The notes: generated from the sequence alone by a model not told the origin. Positions 1-8,581 are shown, numbered from the stretch's first letter. The stretch is 10,170 nt of DNA from an uncultured Collinsella sp. (GCA_902495085.1 CABUWA010000068.1:1-10170); one strand, 5' to 3'. Numbers and translations are program-made.

Positions 1-8
1 ACCCGCGG

Positions 9-14
9 TATACT
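9..14 (+). promoter_or_regulatory. Possible -10 box for tatA
   Basis: TATACT matches five of six bases of the sigma-70 -10 consensus and lies 36 bases before the tatA start codon, which would give a leader of about 30 bases. The matching -35 would fall outside the left edge of the window, so only half of the promoter can be judged. Confidence 0.4.
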
Positions 15-50
15 CATTCGAGCTTGTCTCGCTGTATTGTGGAGGTCTAC

Positions 51-326
51 ATGTTTGGACTGAGGGCTCCTGAGCTCATCATTATTCTCGTCGTTGTCTT
101 GATCATCTTCGGGCCTAAGAACCTGCCGAAGCTCGGCAAGTCTCTCGGCTCTACCGTCAAGAATATCCGCGAGGGTATGGAGGGCGACGATAAGGCCGAG
201 ACCAAGCAGGCCGAGGAGGTCGTGGTCGAGCAGTCCGAGGAGGACAAGGAGATCGCTGAGCTCGAGGCCAAGCTCGCTGCTGCCAAGAAGAAGCAGGCAG
301 AGGACAGCGACGCGGACGCAGAGTAG
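51..326 (+). CDS. tatA: Sec-independent (twin-arginine) translocase subunit TatA
   Basis: Small membrane subunit of the Tat pathway, which exports folded proteins carrying twin-arginine signals; TatA oligomers form the conduit that TatBC recruits. The 91-residue protein has one N-terminal transmembrane helix (about residues 7-20, rich in I, L and V). Next comes the family hallmark FGPKNLPKLGKSLG (20-33), where the F-G hinge leads into the amphipathic helix. The rest is a highly charged tail (about 45-91) with E/K/A-rich, probably helical stretches. ATG at 51 is chosen because GGAGG (41-45) sits five bases upstream; an in-frame TTG at 24 would put charged and polar residues ahead of the helix and has no ribosome site. 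No tatB or tatC is in the window. A TatA/TatE type is more likely than TatB given the short amphipathic helix and the FGPK hinge. Confidence 0.93.
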   Translation: MFGLRAPELIIILVVVLIIFGPKNLPKLGKSLGSTVKNIREGMEGDDKAETKQAEEVVVEQSEEDKEIAELEAKLAAAKKKQAEDSDADAE

Positions 327-351
327 TCCCATCCCTTTGGGGTGAGCACCT

Positions 352-390
352 GACCGGCTTGCCCGCAGGCTAGCCGGTCTTTTTCGTTTT
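352..390 (+). terminator. Rho-independent terminator after tatA
   Basis: GACCGGCT (352-359) pairs perfectly with AGCCGGTC (372-379). Inside it, after a T-T mismatch, GCC (361-363) pairs with GGC (368-370) around a CGCA tetraloop. A T-rich tract (380-390, TTTTTCGTTTT) follows at once. It lies 26 bases after the tatA stop and should separate tatA from greA. Confidence 0.85.
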
Positions 391-432
391 GTTGACAGTT
401 GATTGTTTGATCAGAGTTGGGGAGATATCCGT

Positions 433-903
433 ATGGACGCAAGCCAGATCGTACTGACCGCTGAGGGCCGCCAGAAGCTCGTCGAGGAGCTCGCCTGGCG
501 TGAGGGCGATTACGCCAAGGAGATCGTCGAGGACATCAAGGAAGCCCGCGCGTTCGGCGACCTTTCGGAGAACTCCGAGTACGATGCCGCCAAGGACAAG
601 CAGGCCCAGAATGCTGCTCGTATCGCCGAGATCCAGGCCATTCTTGCCAACGCTCAGGTTGCTGCCACCACGGGCGATCTGACCGTCTCCATCGGTTCCA
701 CCGTTTCGCTGATTGATCCCAACGGCGAGGTCATGGAAGTCACGCTCGTTGGTACCACCGAGACCAACTCGCTCGAGCACAAGATCTCCAACGAGTCTCC
801 GGTCGGTCACGCCATCATCGGTCACGGCGAGGGCGACTCCGTTGAGGTCGTTACGCCTTCTGGCAAGACCCGCGTCTACACCATCGCCAAGATCGCACGC
901 TAG
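433..903 (+). CDS. greA: Transcription elongation factor GreA
   Basis: GreA enters the secondary channel of RNA polymerase and stimulates cleavage of backtracked transcripts, rescuing stalled complexes. The 156-residue protein matches the usual length of about 158. The N-terminal coiled coil (about 8-75) carries the tip signature GDLSENSEYDAAKDKQ (42-57), with the acidic pair D43/E46 that coordinates the catalytic magnesium. The C-terminal FKBP-like domain (about 82-156) ends with the typical SPVGHAIIGHGEGDSVEV stretch (122-139) and TPSGKTRVY. ATG 433 is preceded by GGGGAG (419-424) with an eight-base gap; an in-frame TTG at 403 is not supported. The gene sits between the tatA terminator and a hairpin before lysS. 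No convincing promoter is visible in the short gap, so it may depend on readthrough or on a non-canonical promoter. Confidence 0.96.
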   Translation: MDASQIVLTAEGRQKLVEELAWREGDYAKEIVEDIKEARAFGDLSENSEYDAAKDKQAQNAARIAEIQAILANAQVAATTGDLTVSIGSTVSLIDPNGEVMEVTLVGTTETNSLEHKISNESPVGHAIIGHGEGDSVEVVTPSGKTRVYTIAKIAR

Positions 904-931
904 ACCACGGTCCCGCGTAAAGGTATGTTTT

Positions 932-969
932 CGCTCCCTGGGACCGAATCCTGGGGAGCGTTTTAGTTT
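932..969 (+). terminator. Hairpin with T-rich tail between greA and lysS
   Basis: CGCTCCC (932-938) pairs with GGGAGCG (954-960). The stem continues after two weak positions with GGA (941-943) and TCC (949-951) around a short loop, then TTTTAGTTT follows (961-969). It fits an intrinsic terminator for greA, but it ends only about ten bases before the lysS ribosome site. lysS then needs readthrough or its own promoter, so termination may be partial. Confidence 0.6.
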
Positions 970-982
970 GAGGAGCTAACTT

Positions 983-2947
983 ATGGCAGAGAACCAGAAC
1001 GCCGCCGATCAGGCATCGACGCTCAACGACGAGCGCGCCACCCGCCTGGCCAAGCGCGCCGCCCTGTTCGAGGCGGGCCAGAACCCCTATCCCGAGCACT
1101 CTGAGCTTGAGGACTACGTCGCCGATATCGAGGCTAAGTACGCCGAGCTTGCCGATGGCGAGGACACCGAGGACGTCGTGAAGATCGCCGGCCGCGTGGT
1201 CGCCAAGCGCGGTCAGGGCAAGATCATGTTCATCGTCGTGCGCGATGCGACTGCCGAGATTCAGCTGTTCTGCCGCATCAACGACATGGACGAGGCCGCC
1301 TGGAATACGCTTAAGGCCCTCGACCTGGGCGACATCCTGGGCGTGACCGGCGTGGTCGTGCGCACCCAGCGCGGCCAGCTTTCCGTTGCCCCTAAGAGCG
1401 CGACCCTGCTTTCCAAGGCCGTTCGTCCGCTGCCCGAGAAGTTCCACGGTCTTTCCGACAAGGAGACCCGCTATCGCCAGCGCTATGTCGATCTGATCGC
1501 CAACGACGACGTTCGCGAGACCTTCCGTAAGCGTTCGCAGATTCTCTCTACCTTCCGTCGCTTTATGGAGTCCGACGGTTACATGGAGGTCGAGACCCCC
1601 ATCCTGCAGACCATCCAGGGCGGCGCTACCGCCAAGCCGTTCATTACCCACTTCAACGCGCTCGATCAGGAGTGCTACCTGCGTATTGCCACCGAGCTCC
1701 ATCTCAAGCGCTGCATCGTCGGTGGTTTTGAGCGCGTGTTCGAGATCGGCCGCATCTTCCGTAACGAGGGCATGGACCTTACCCACAACCCCGAGTTCAC
1801 CACGATGGAGGCCTACCGTGCCTTCTCAGACCTCGAGGGCATGAAGGCGCTCGCCCAGGGTGTCATTAAGGCGGCTAACAAGGCCATCGGCAACCCCGAG
1901 GTCATCGAGTACCAGGGCCAGACCATCGACCTTTCTGGTGAGTGGGCCAGCCGTCCCATGACCGACATCGTCTCCGACGTGCTCGGCAAGCAGGTCACCA
2001 TCGACACGCCGGTCGAGGAGCTTGCCGCCGCCGCACGCGAGAAGGGCCTGGAGATTAAGCCCGAGTGGACTGCTGGCAAGATCATCGCCGAGATTTACGA
2101 TGAGCTGGGCGAGGACACCATCGTCAACCCGACCTTCGTGTGCGATTACCCCATCGAGGTCAGCCCGCTCGCTAAGCGTTTTGAGGACGACCCGCGTTTG
2201 ACTCACCGCTTTGAGCTGGTCATCGCCGGCCACGAGTACGCCAACGCATTCTCCGAGCTCAACGACCCGGTCGACCAGGCTGAGCGCTTTGCTGCCCAGA
2301 TGGCCGAGAAGGCCGGCGGCGACGATGAGGCTATGGAGTATGACGAGGACTACGTGCGCGCCCTCGAGTACGGTATGCCTCCCGCGGGCGGCATTGGCAT
2401 TGGTATCGACCGCGTGGTCATGCTGCTTACTAACCAGGCTTCTATCCGCGACGTCCTGCTGTTCCCGCACATGAAGCCCGAGAAGGGTTTCCAGTCCGGT
2501 GCCGCTGCCGCCAAGGCTGCCGAGGCCGGCAACGCCGCGAGCCCGTTCGTTACGTCGCTTAAGCCCACGCTCGATTACTCCAAGATCGCCGTTGAGCCGC
2601 TGTTCGAGGAGTTCGTCGACTTCGATACCTTCTCCAAGAGCGATTTCCGCGCTGTGAAGGTCAAGGCATGCGAGGCCGTCAAGAAGTCCAAGAAGCTGCT
2701 GAACTTTACGCTCGACGACGGTACCGGTACCGAACGCACCATCCTCTCCGGTATTCACGCTTATTACGAGCCCGAGGACCTGGTCGGCAAGACTCTGCTC
2801 GCCATCACCAACCTGCCTCCGCGCAAGATGATGGGCATTCCCAGCTGCGGCATGCTCATCAGCGCTATCCACGAGGAGGATGGTGAGGAGCGTCTCAACC
2901 TGATCCAGCTCGACGCCTCCATCCCCGCCGGCGCAAAGATGTACTAA
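983..2947 (+). CDS. lysS: Lysine--tRNA ligase (class II) with C-terminal tRNA-binding domain
   Basis: Charges tRNA-Lys with lysine using ATP. The first 500 or so residues are a standard class II LysRS. The N-terminal anticodon-binding OB fold (about 66-145) includes VKIAGRVVAKRGQGKIMF. QRYVDLIAN (166-174) leads into motif 1 and the METPIL-like segment (201-208). Motif 2 is RIFRNEGMDLTHNPEFTTME (257-276), and motif 3 is GGIGIGIDRVVML (469-481). After an Ala-rich linker (about 505-520), residues 545-654 form a second OB fold of the MetG C-terminal/EMAP-II/Trbp111 type, recognised by DFRAVKV, the FTLDDGTGTERTILSGI strand pair and NLPPRKMMGIPSCGML. Total length is 654 against roughly 490-510 for ordinary bacterial LysRS. 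AGGAG (971-975) lies seven bases before the ATG. Function is certain; the extra domain probably raises tRNA affinity, which is inferred from its role in MetRS. Confidence 0.97.
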   Translation: MAENQNAADQASTLNDERATRLAKRAALFEAGQNPYPEHSELEDYVADIEAKYAELADGEDTEDVVKIAGRVVAKRGQGKIMFIVVRDATAEIQLFCRINDMDEAAWNTLKALDLGDILGVTGVVVRTQRGQLSVAPKSATLLSKAVRPLPEKFHGLSDKETRYRQRYVDLIANDDVRETFRKRSQILSTFRRFMESDGYMEVETPILQTIQGGATAKPFITHFNALDQECYLRIATELHLKRCIVGGFERVFEIGRIFRNEGMDLTHNPEFTTMEAYRAFSDLEGMKALAQGVIKAANKAIGNPEVIEYQGQTIDLSGEWASRPMTDIVSDVLGKQVTIDTPVEELAAAAREKGLEIKPEWTAGKIIAEIYDELGEDTIVNPTFVCDYPIEVSPLAKRFEDDPRLTHRFELVIAGHEYANAFSELNDPVDQAERFAAQMAEKAGGDDEAMEYDEDYVRALEYGMPPAGGIGIGIDRVVMLLTNQASIRDVLLFPHMKPEKGFQSGAAAAKAAEAGNAASPFVTSLKPTLDYSKIAVEPLFEEFVDFDTFSKSDFRAVKVKACEAVKKSKKLLNFTLDDGTGTERTILSGIHAYYEPEDLVGKTLLAITNLPPRKMMGIPSCGMLISAIHEEDGEERLNLIQLDASIPAGAKMY

Positions 2948-2950
2948 CTA

Positions 2951-2977
2951 GTTACGCGGTTCTACGAACCGCGTAAC
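2951..2977 (+). terminator. Perfect 12-bp hairpin just after lysS
   Basis: GTTACGCGGTTC (2951-2962) is perfectly complementary to GAACCGCGTAAC (2966-2977) with a three-base TAC loop. It starts three bases after the lysS stop. No T-tract follows (the next bases are GGGCCGACG), so it is not a classical intrinsic terminator. It could stabilise the 3' end of the mRNA, pause polymerase, or act with the second hairpin 50 bases on. Confidence 0.5.
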
Positions 2978-3025
2978 GGGCCGACGCTGCGCGGGCCGCA
3001 TTTGGACAATCTGACGTTCAACTTC

Positions 3026-3060
3026 AAGGGCGCGACCAGAAGGTCAGCGCCCTTTCGTTT
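3026..3060 (+). terminator. Rho-independent terminator after lysS
   Basis: AAGGGCGC (3026-3033) pairs with GCGCCCTT (3047-3054). Inside it, GACC (3034-3037) pairs with GGTC (3042-3045) around AGAA, with one bulged A at 3046. TTTCGTTT (3053-3060) follows. This is the likely end of the lysS transcript. Confidence 0.75.
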
Positions 3061-3106
3061 CACGTCACCTTGCCTCAAATGCGACCCGCTCGCTGGCGTT
3101 GCCAAA

Positions 3107-3116
3107 ACATCGATGT
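3107..3116. promoter_or_regulatory. Short palindrome upstream of the thrE-like gene
   Basis: ACATCGATGT is a perfect 10-base palindrome about 100 bases before the thrE-like start codon, the only clear symmetry in the upstream half of this gap. Such sites can be repressor operators, but a 10-base palindrome can occur by chance. A weak -10-like TAGGAT (3181-3186) lies downstream without a recognisable -35. Confidence 0.2.
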
Positions 3117-3217
3117 AGTCATTGGGGACGTGGCTCGCGTGACAGTCGTCTCTTTTATGTTTCCTTTAGCCGTTGCTGCCTAGGATGGGGGTTAGTCGGT
3201 AGGAAGGGAGCGCCTGT

Positions 3218-4786
3218 ATGGACGATGCGAGCGAGCGTGCAATCGAAGAGGACATGCTCGATCAGTTCAACTACTTTGATGATGAGGACGAGGAATTGAT
3301 CGACCGTCGCGAGCCGGCGGCGCTCGATACTTTCGACCTTGTTGATGAAGAGCCCGACGAGGACGAGGTCGGATCAGCGGAGCCCCCACAGCCTTCGCGC
3401 CTTGACTCGCTGCTTTCGAGAGCCCCCATGCACCACGGCGTTCGTGCCGGCGCGCTCCATATGAAAACTGACTGGCACCAGATCGTGACGGCAGGCGATG
3501 AGCTTGCCGTCGATGCGCCACTCACCGATAAGTCATCCATCATCTGCCGCACCGGCATGCTTATGCTGGCAAGCGGAACAGGTGCCTGGCGCGTGCGCGA
3601 TACCATGAATCGTGTTGCTGCCGTACTCGGCGTCACGATTCACGTCGACCTGAGTCTTCTGTCGTTTGAGTGCACTTGCATCGAAGATGGCCACTGCTTT
3701 AACGAGGTTGTCAGCCTGCCCACAACGGGAGTCAATACCCATCGCATTTGGATGATGGAGAGTTTCCTCAAGGAAATCGAGACCTATGGTCGTCGCTTCA
3801 CGGTACACGAGTATCACGAGATGCTCAAGACCGTTGAGAGCTCAAAGCCCGATTACTCTCCCTGGCAACAGGGCCTTGCGGCAGCCTGTGCTTGCGGCGC
3901 CTTCGTCTTTTTGCTCGGCGGCGGCCCTATCGAGATGGCCTGCGCATTCGTAGGCGCTGGTGTCGGCAACTTTGCTCGCTCCCATATTCTCAAGCAGGGT
4001 CTTGGCCAGTTTAGCGCGCTGACGACGGGCGTTGCGCTCGCTTGCGTTTCGTATCTGCTGGCATTGCTCGGCCTTGGCCAGGTCGTACCGGGGGCAATGT
4101 CGCACCAAGAAGGCTATATCGGCGCCATGCTCTTTGTGATTCCCGGCTTTCCCCTCATTACGGCAGGCCTCGACATCGCTAAGCTCGATATGCGAAGCGG
4201 CATTGAGCGTCTTTCGTATGCCGTGTCGATTATTGTGATGGCGACTCTTGTGGGCTGGATGGTTGCCGAGTGTGTGGGGCTGGCACCGGATGATTTTGCC
4301 CCACTGGGCCTTTCGCCGCTTGCCCTTACGCTCCTGCGCGTGGTGATGAGCTTCGTTGGCGTATTTGGCTTCTCGGTTATGTTCAACAGCCCGGTAAAGA
4401 TGGCAGCGGCGGCTGGTCTGATCGGCGCCGTGTCCAATACCCTGCGTCTGACCCTTGTCGATGCGCCGACGATGATTCCCTTCCTGGGCCTCAGCACGGG
4501 AATGCCTCCCGAGGCAGCAGCGTTTATCGGCGCGCTGGTATCGGGTCTGCTGGCAAGCTTGGCCGAAGTCAAGCTCACCTACCCGCGCATCGCCCTCACG
4601 GTGCCTTCGATTGTCATTATGGTGCCGGGCCTGTATCTCTATCGCTCGATGTATTACATGTGCACCTTCGACACGGTCAATATGCTCGGCTGGTTTGTGC
4701 GCGCGGTGCTCATCGTGGCGTTTCTGCCCGTTGGCTTGGGCGTGGCGAGAACCCTCACCGACCCTCGCTGGCGCCACACCAGCTAA
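3218..4786 (+). CDS. Threonine/serine exporter, ThrE family (full-length, both domains)
   Basis: A predicted inner-membrane exporter of threonine and serine, probably driven by the proton gradient as described for Corynebacterium glutamicum ThrE. The 522 residues cover both halves of the family. The N-terminal ThrE domain begins near 107 with the typical stretch of small residues, GMLMLASGTGAWRVRDTMNR (113-132), and runs into about five transmembrane segments from 218 to about 350. The second ThrE_2-type half (about 366-512) carries five more hydrophobic helices. The first 60 residues are unusual, a strongly acidic D/E-rich tail (densest at 20-51) with no signal peptide. A cysteine group lies at C152, C154 and C160 in the soluble part. 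The start follows GGAAGGGAG (3202-3210) at seven bases. It stands alone between the lysS terminator and a repeat region. The family is clear; the exact substrate is inferred. Confidence 0.88.
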   Translation: MDDASERAIEEDMLDQFNYFDDEDEELIDRREPAALDTFDLVDEEPDEDEVGSAEPPQPSRLDSLLSRAPMHHGVRAGALHMKTDWHQIVTAGDELAVDAPLTDKSSIICRTGMLMLASGTGAWRVRDTMNRVAAVLGVTIHVDLSLLSFECTCIEDGHCFNEVVSLPTTGVNTHRIWMMESFLKEIETYGRRFTVHEYHEMLKTVESSKPDYSPWQQGLAAACACGAFVFLLGGGPIEMACAFVGAGVGNFARSHILKQGLGQFSALTTGVALACVSYLLALLGLGQVVPGAMSHQEGYIGAMLFVIPGFPLITAGLDIAKLDMRSGIERLSYAVSIIVMATLVGWMVAECVGLAPDDFAPLGLSPLALTLLRVVMSFVGVFGFSVMFNSPVKMAAAAGLIGAVSNTLRLTLVDAPTMIPFLGLSTGMPPEAAAFIGALVSGLLASLAEVKLTYPRIALTVPSIVIMVPGLYLYRSMYYMCTFDTVNMLGWFVRAVLIVAFLPVGLGVARTLTDPRWRHTS

Positions 4787-4822
4787 TTGGTGCAAAGGGG
4801 GGGGCAGGTCACTTTGCACCAA
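4787..4822. repeat. 11-bp inverted repeat with G-rich loop, abutting the thrE-like stop
   Basis: TTGGTGCAAAG (4787-4797) is perfectly complementary to CTTTGCACCAA (4812-4822), separated by 14 bases that begin with seven further G residues. It starts on the base after the thrE-like TAA. There is no T-tract, so it is not a normal terminator. It looks like a short palindromic intergenic repeat and is followed after three bases by a second, unrelated palindrome, which suggests a composite element. Confidence 0.7.
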
Positions 4823-4825
4823 ATG

Positions 4826-4891
4826 AGTTGCGGTGAAATAGGGACTGATTGCTGCTTAAAGGGTCAAAACAGTCCGTATTCCACCGCAACT
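4826..4891. repeat. 22-bp imperfect inverted repeats around a 22-base centre
   Basis: The left arm (4826-4847, beginning AGTTGCGGTG) and the right arm (4870-4891, ending CACCGCAACT) match in 20 of 22 positions as inverted repeats. The 22 bases between them are A/T-richer. The whole 66-base unit could fold into a long cruciform or RNA hairpin. It contains no credible reading frame and no T-tract. The size and symmetry resemble a REP/MITE-type dispersed palindrome; whether copies exist elsewhere cannot be seen from one window. Confidence 0.7.
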
Positions 4892-4940
4892 TATGGGGTC
4901 GGGGGATTATTAGTGCCCTGCATCTCCACAAACTCAACGC

Positions 4941-4970
4941 TTACGAAGCACGTGCTTTTCGTGTTAGGGT
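4941..4970 (+). promoter_or_regulatory. Possible promoter with internal 12-bp palindrome
   Basis: TTACGA (4941-4946) and TAGGGT (4965-4970) are spaced 18 bases apart and are weak matches to -35 and -10 boxes. Between them, AAGCACGTGCTT (4946-4957) is a perfect 12-base palindrome. A palindrome in a promoter spacer is a typical repressor operator position. The predicted transcript would start near 4977, ahead of the leader terminator at 5008-5057. Box matches are poor, so the promoter call is tentative; the palindrome itself is certain. Confidence 0.35.
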
Positions 4971-5006
4971 AGTTCCACCACATAAGTAGTCGCAGACGCA
5001 CGTACC

Positions 5007-5057
5007 ACGGGCGGGCGAGATGAAGTCCCAACAGCTCCATCTCGCCCGCCCGTTTTT
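5007..5057 (+). terminator. Strong intrinsic terminator in the leader of the DUF2798-type gene
   Basis: CGGGCGGGCGAGATG (5008-5022) is perfectly complementary to CATCTCGCCCGCCCG (5038-5052), 15 pairs plus a flanking A-T (5007/5053). The loop is 15 bases, and TTTTT (5053-5057) follows directly. This is the strongest terminator-like structure in the window. It lies about 45 bases before the start codon of the next gene and more than 200 bases after the previous stop. It is therefore better explained as an attenuator, or as the end of a short RNA, than as the thrE-like terminator, though the last is not excluded. Confidence 0.85.
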
Positions 5058-5101
5058 GTTGCGTGGCGCCGCGGTACAACACAGAGAGGAATCTGCCCTT
5101 T

Positions 5102-5695
5102 ATGCCTATCAACAAACGAGAGAGCCTGCTGTTCACCTTTATCATGTGCTTTTGCATGGTGCTCTGGATGAGCATCTACAACGTAGCCCTGCAGCATGGG
5201 GCCATCAACGGCGAGGTTGTTGCCGCCGCGTGGCTCGGCTTCCCCGTTGCCTACATTTTTGCCATGTGCTGCGACTGGTTTGTTGCCAGCCCCCTTGCCA
5301 AGGGTTTCGCTTTTAAATTCCTGGTCACGCCTGGTAAGAGCTCGACGCTTGCCATGACGCTCGCCGTTAGCTCCTGCATGGTCGTTCCCATGGTCATCAT
5401 CATGTCGCTCTACGGCGCGTGTGAAGGCCTGTTCCATATGCCCGGTGGTCCGCTCGCCAACCTGCAGCTGCTGCCGATGATGTGGCTCGTCAACATTCCG
5501 CGCAACTTTATCATGGCCCTGCCCTGGAACCTGCTGGTGGCCGGTCCGGTTGCTCGTTTTGTCTTCCGCCGCGCCTTCCCCATGGGAACCGTCTTTGAAG
5601 AGCAGCATATGGAGCTCGTGCGCATGCCTGGTGCTCCCGTTGCCGATGCCGTCAATGGCGTTGCCGAGAGCATGGACGCCGAGCCTGCCTGCTAG
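5102..5695 (+). CDS. DUF2798-type four-helix membrane protein, function unknown
   Basis: A 197-residue integral membrane protein of unknown role. It has four hydrophobic segments (about 8-30, 38-62, 82-104 and 120-150). The layout is two similar halves: each begins with a Met-rich helix (FTFIMCFCMVLWM at 11-23; SCMVVPMVIIMSL at 91-103) and closes with a P-L/V-A-x-x-x-F-x-F motif (SPLAKGFAFKF at 63-73; GPVARFVFRRAF at 148-159). This paired architecture fits the DUF2798 family, recognised from memory and not by search. The last 35 residues are soluble. ATG 5102 is chosen for AGAGAGGA (5083-5090), eleven bases away; a GTG- or TTG-type start further up would overlap the leader hairpin region. Expression may be gated by the terminator in its leader. 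No partner gene is adjacent. Confidence 0.8.
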   Translation: MPINKRESLLFTFIMCFCMVLWMSIYNVALQHGAINGEVVAAAWLGFPVAYIFAMCCDWFVASPLAKGFAFKFLVTPGKSSTLAMTLAVSSCMVVPMVIIMSLYGACEGLFHMPGGPLANLQLLPMMWLVNIPRNFIMALPWNLLVAGPVARFVFRRAFPMGTVFEEQHMELVRMPGAPVADAVNGVAESMDAEPAC

Positions 5696-5716
5696 GCAAC
5701 AGCCTCTAACCTAGAG

Positions 5717-5745
5717 CGCCCGCCGCACCTGGCGATTCCTTTTTT
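5717..5745 (+). terminator. Weak terminator candidate after the DUF2798-type gene
   Basis: CGCC (5721-5724) can pair with GGCG (5731-5734) around six bases, and six T residues follow at 5740-5745. The stem is short and the T-tract is five bases away from it, so the call rests mostly on the position, 20-50 bases after the stop codon. Confidence 0.35.
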
Positions 5746-5794
5746 GTAGACGTTGTCGTATGGCTGCATGCGGAAAAGGCCCCAGCGGTTAACA

Positions 5795-5808
5795 TATACT
5801 CCATATGG
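5795..5808 (+). promoter_or_regulatory. Possible clpC promoter -10 box and adjoining palindrome
   Basis: TATACT (5795-5800) matches five of six -10 consensus bases and would start a transcript near 5807, giving a leader of about 75 bases. The sequence 17-18 bases upstream (around CGGAAA, 5771-5776) is not a recognisable -35, so activator help or another sigma factor is possible. CCATATGG (5801-5808) is a perfect 8-base palindrome at the predicted start site. Confidence 0.4.
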
Positions 5809-5818
5809 GTAAAGAGAC

Positions 5819-5845
5819 CAAAGCGCCGCCACGAGTGGCGCTTTG
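5819..5845. promoter_or_regulatory. 9-N9-9 inverted repeat in the clpC leader
   Basis: CAAAGCGCC (5819-5827) and GGCGCTTTG (5837-5845) are perfect inverted repeats separated by exactly nine bases, ending 35 bases before the clpC start codon. The arm length and spacing equal those of the CIRCE operator of HrcA, but the sequence is different. It may be a stress-repressor operator or an RNA hairpin in the leader. The following CGTTTG is too poor in T for a good terminator. Confidence 0.5.
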
Positions 5846-5880
5846 CGTTTGAAAAACTAGCTCGTCTAAGAGGAACTAGC

Positions 5881-8523
<2,643 letters not shown>

Positions 8524-8548
8524 GGCGTGGCGACAATTTGATACGCGC

Positions 8549-8581
8549 AATCGAGGCGCTCCGGAAAGGGCGCCTCGATTT
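8549..8581 (+). terminator. Terminator hairpin after clpC
   Basis: AATCGAGGCGC (8549-8559) pairs perfectly with GCGCCTCGATT (8570-8580) around a ten-base loop, 25 bases after the clpC stop. Only three T residues close it (8579-8581), two of them inside the stem, so release may be inefficient. A second, weaker hairpin (GCCGA 8629-8633 with TCGGC 8648-8652, then GTTTTC) lies further on and might act as backup. Confidence 0.6.

Noticed and set aside
392..397. Exact TTGACA as a greA -35 box
   Set aside because: The sequence 16-18 bases downstream is the G-rich ribosome site of greA, with no -10-like hexamer. A transcript from there would lack the ribosome site.
901..929. TAGACC (901-906) and TATGTT (924-929), 17 bases apart, as a lysS promoter
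   Set aside because: Each matches only four of six bases, and the start site would fall inside the hairpin at 932-960. Possible but not supported enough to list.
851..2872. Long minus-strand frames (311 and 348 codons) opposite lysS
   Set aside because: Their composition mirrors the lysS codons. No start signals or family motifs are seen, and lysS is certain on the + strand.
3061..3217. Possible small gene, RNA gene or repeat in the gap before the thrE-like gene
   Set aside because: No tRNA-like cloverleaf and no frame with a ribosome site were found. The sequence around CATTGGGGACGTGG looked repeat-like, but no second copy is in the window.
5020..5316. 98-codon + strand frame overlapping the DUF2798-type leader and gene
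   Set aside because: The ATG lies within the terminator stem with no good ribosome site. The product is Arg/His/Cys-rich out-of-frame shadow of the real gene.
5807..5823. GGTAAAGAGACCAAAG as a CtsR box before clpC
   Set aside because: It does not align with the tandem heptamer and three-base spacing of the CtsR operator, and no ctsR gene is present nearby.
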